A stretch of DNA of 39,769 bases, taken from positions 1-39,769 of the forward strand of contig CAICTM010001019.1 of assembly GCA_903772945.1 (NCBI GenBank). Reading direction: 5' to 3'. Below the pieces are notes generated by a model. The model searched no databases. It saw nothing but the letters and a program-made list of their open reading frames with translations, and was not told where the DNA came from. The position numbers and the translations under genes are program-made. Numbering within the stretch: the first letter of the stretch is position 1; every line of letters starts with the position of its first letter. This document shows, piece after piece, positions 39,041 to 39,769 of the stretch. This DNA comes from Seminavis robusta (taxonomy: Eukaryota; Bacillariophyta; Bacillariophyceae; Naviculales; Naviculaceae).

Positions 39041-39769
39041 ATGTTAGAAGAGGCCCTACGTGACCCCAACAAGCACCCGGCGGAGGTTGCCACGGCAATG
39101 CTCTCCTTCATTCGTTCAGATTTGGTCAATGGAGGATCCTCGTCGGAGGAGCGGTTCTACCAGCTCTTTTTGCCACTGTGCAATCGGGTTTTTGGGGAAA
39201 TAATGCAAGACAACAAGTTGGAATATAAGCACCAAGCTGGTGGGTGGCTGTCTGCCGAGCAACGGTGGAAGACGCCGTCTACGACGCAAGTCCAGCAGCA
39301 TTCTTATGGTCGGTCTGTCAAGCGATCACCACCACAACAATCGACCAAGATCCGGTGGTGCAGCTGTTGGGGCCAGTTCCACGGTCTTCTTCAAGCAGAG
39401 TTGGCAACAAGGAAAATGAAAACTATCCCGCCCTCTCATTGATTGACACCATCTCAGAGGGCATGGCCACACGTCAAACAGGGTACTTTGTGTTTCCTTT
39501 TTTGGCACTGCCCCAACCCATGCAACAACAATTTTTGGCGGGTTCTCGAAAGGCGCCTGATTGGGATCACTCCCAACCTCTCACATGCCCTTGAGCATGG
39601 GGCATCCTGCCGATCCAGATTGCCCAGCAAGTGCTTGTCAGCCAGAATTCCAATCGGCTATTCGGATCCCTCCTACGAGTGCCTCCGGACCAGCAAAACC
39701 ACATTGTGGCTATCAACAGAAGAAGCTAAGGCCGGGATCAATCACAACCTCTTCAGCTCAGCCCTGGTC
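39041..39769 (+). pseudogene. Unrecognised gene, frame-disrupted and reaching the window edge
   Basis: ATG 39041 opens a frame with good coding character (PAEVATAMLSFIRSDLVNGG, then ERFYQLFLPLCNRVFGEI). Near 39245-39280 the coding signal moves to the +1 frame, which continues VYDASPAAFLWSVCQA, DPVVQLLGPVP and GYFVFPFLALPQPMQQQF. That frame meets TGA at 39592-39594 and, read through, goes on to a stop near 39727-39729. A small intron could explain part of this, but I see no good GT...AG pair at the first shift. I recognise no family with confidence. The 3' end may lie beyond the window. Confidence 0.4.

Overview
The window looks like nuclear DNA of a photosynthetic diatom, probably a pennate one. 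The strongest evidence is a spliced fucoxanthin chlorophyll a/c light-harvesting gene whose pre-protein carries the diatom plastid-targeting motif ASAFAP. Supporting signs are short GT-AG introns (82-129 bp), LRR proteins of a type common in diatoms, and many degraded transposons of several kinds. The genus cannot be fixed from this sequence alone.

Layout: (1) 1-3726 is the 3' part of a degraded DIRS-like retrotransposon (reverse transcriptase, RNase H, tyrosine recombinase) followed by two copies of a 220-bp direct repeat in the split arrangement of PAT/Ngaro-type elements. (2) 5142-9299 holds two paralogous small genes of unknown function, with a gene-poor, repeat-rich stretch between them. 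(3) 9794-13569 holds a divergent pair: a membrane-anchored prolyl 4-hydroxylase (minus) and a spliced TMEM144-like transporter (plus), separated by about 210 bp. (4) 14629-16447 (minus, one intron) and 32902-34728 (plus, no intron) are two paralogous single-pass LRR proteins; 35153-36670 is a third leucine-rich protein with a C-terminal tail anchor. (5) 16448-19730 is mostly repeats plus a broken hypothetical ORF. (6) 19731-20920 is a broken ankyrin-like gene built on an 81-bp repeat. (7) 21327-22011 is the light-harvesting gene. (8) 22263-32083 is transposon country: a broken P-loop NTPase/possible nuclease gene, a 41-bp inverted-repeat insertion, a transposase-like gene with one amber stop, a 2.57-kb element with 27-bp terminal inverted repeats, and a 490-bp foldback MITE between TTAA sites. 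(9) 37017-38551 (minus) is a frame-disrupted sulfotransferase, and 39041 onward is an unrecognised, frame-disrupted gene cut by the window end.

No operon logic is expected. Genes that look functional (two small paralogs, prolyl 4-hydroxylase, transporter, three leucine-rich proteins, light-harvesting protein) have clean frames. The ankyrin, sulfotransferase, NTPase and transposon genes are broken by single-base shifts or in-frame stops. These are either pseudogenes or, where breaks sit in homopolymers, assembly errors. No tRNA, rRNA or CRISPR array was seen. The most interesting points are the split-direct-repeat architecture, the amber-only interruptions of three neighbouring element-like genes, the prolyl hydroxylase with a possible VHL-like beta domain, the conserved cytoplasmic motifs shared by the LRR paralogs, and the small paralog family with kinase-type sites.
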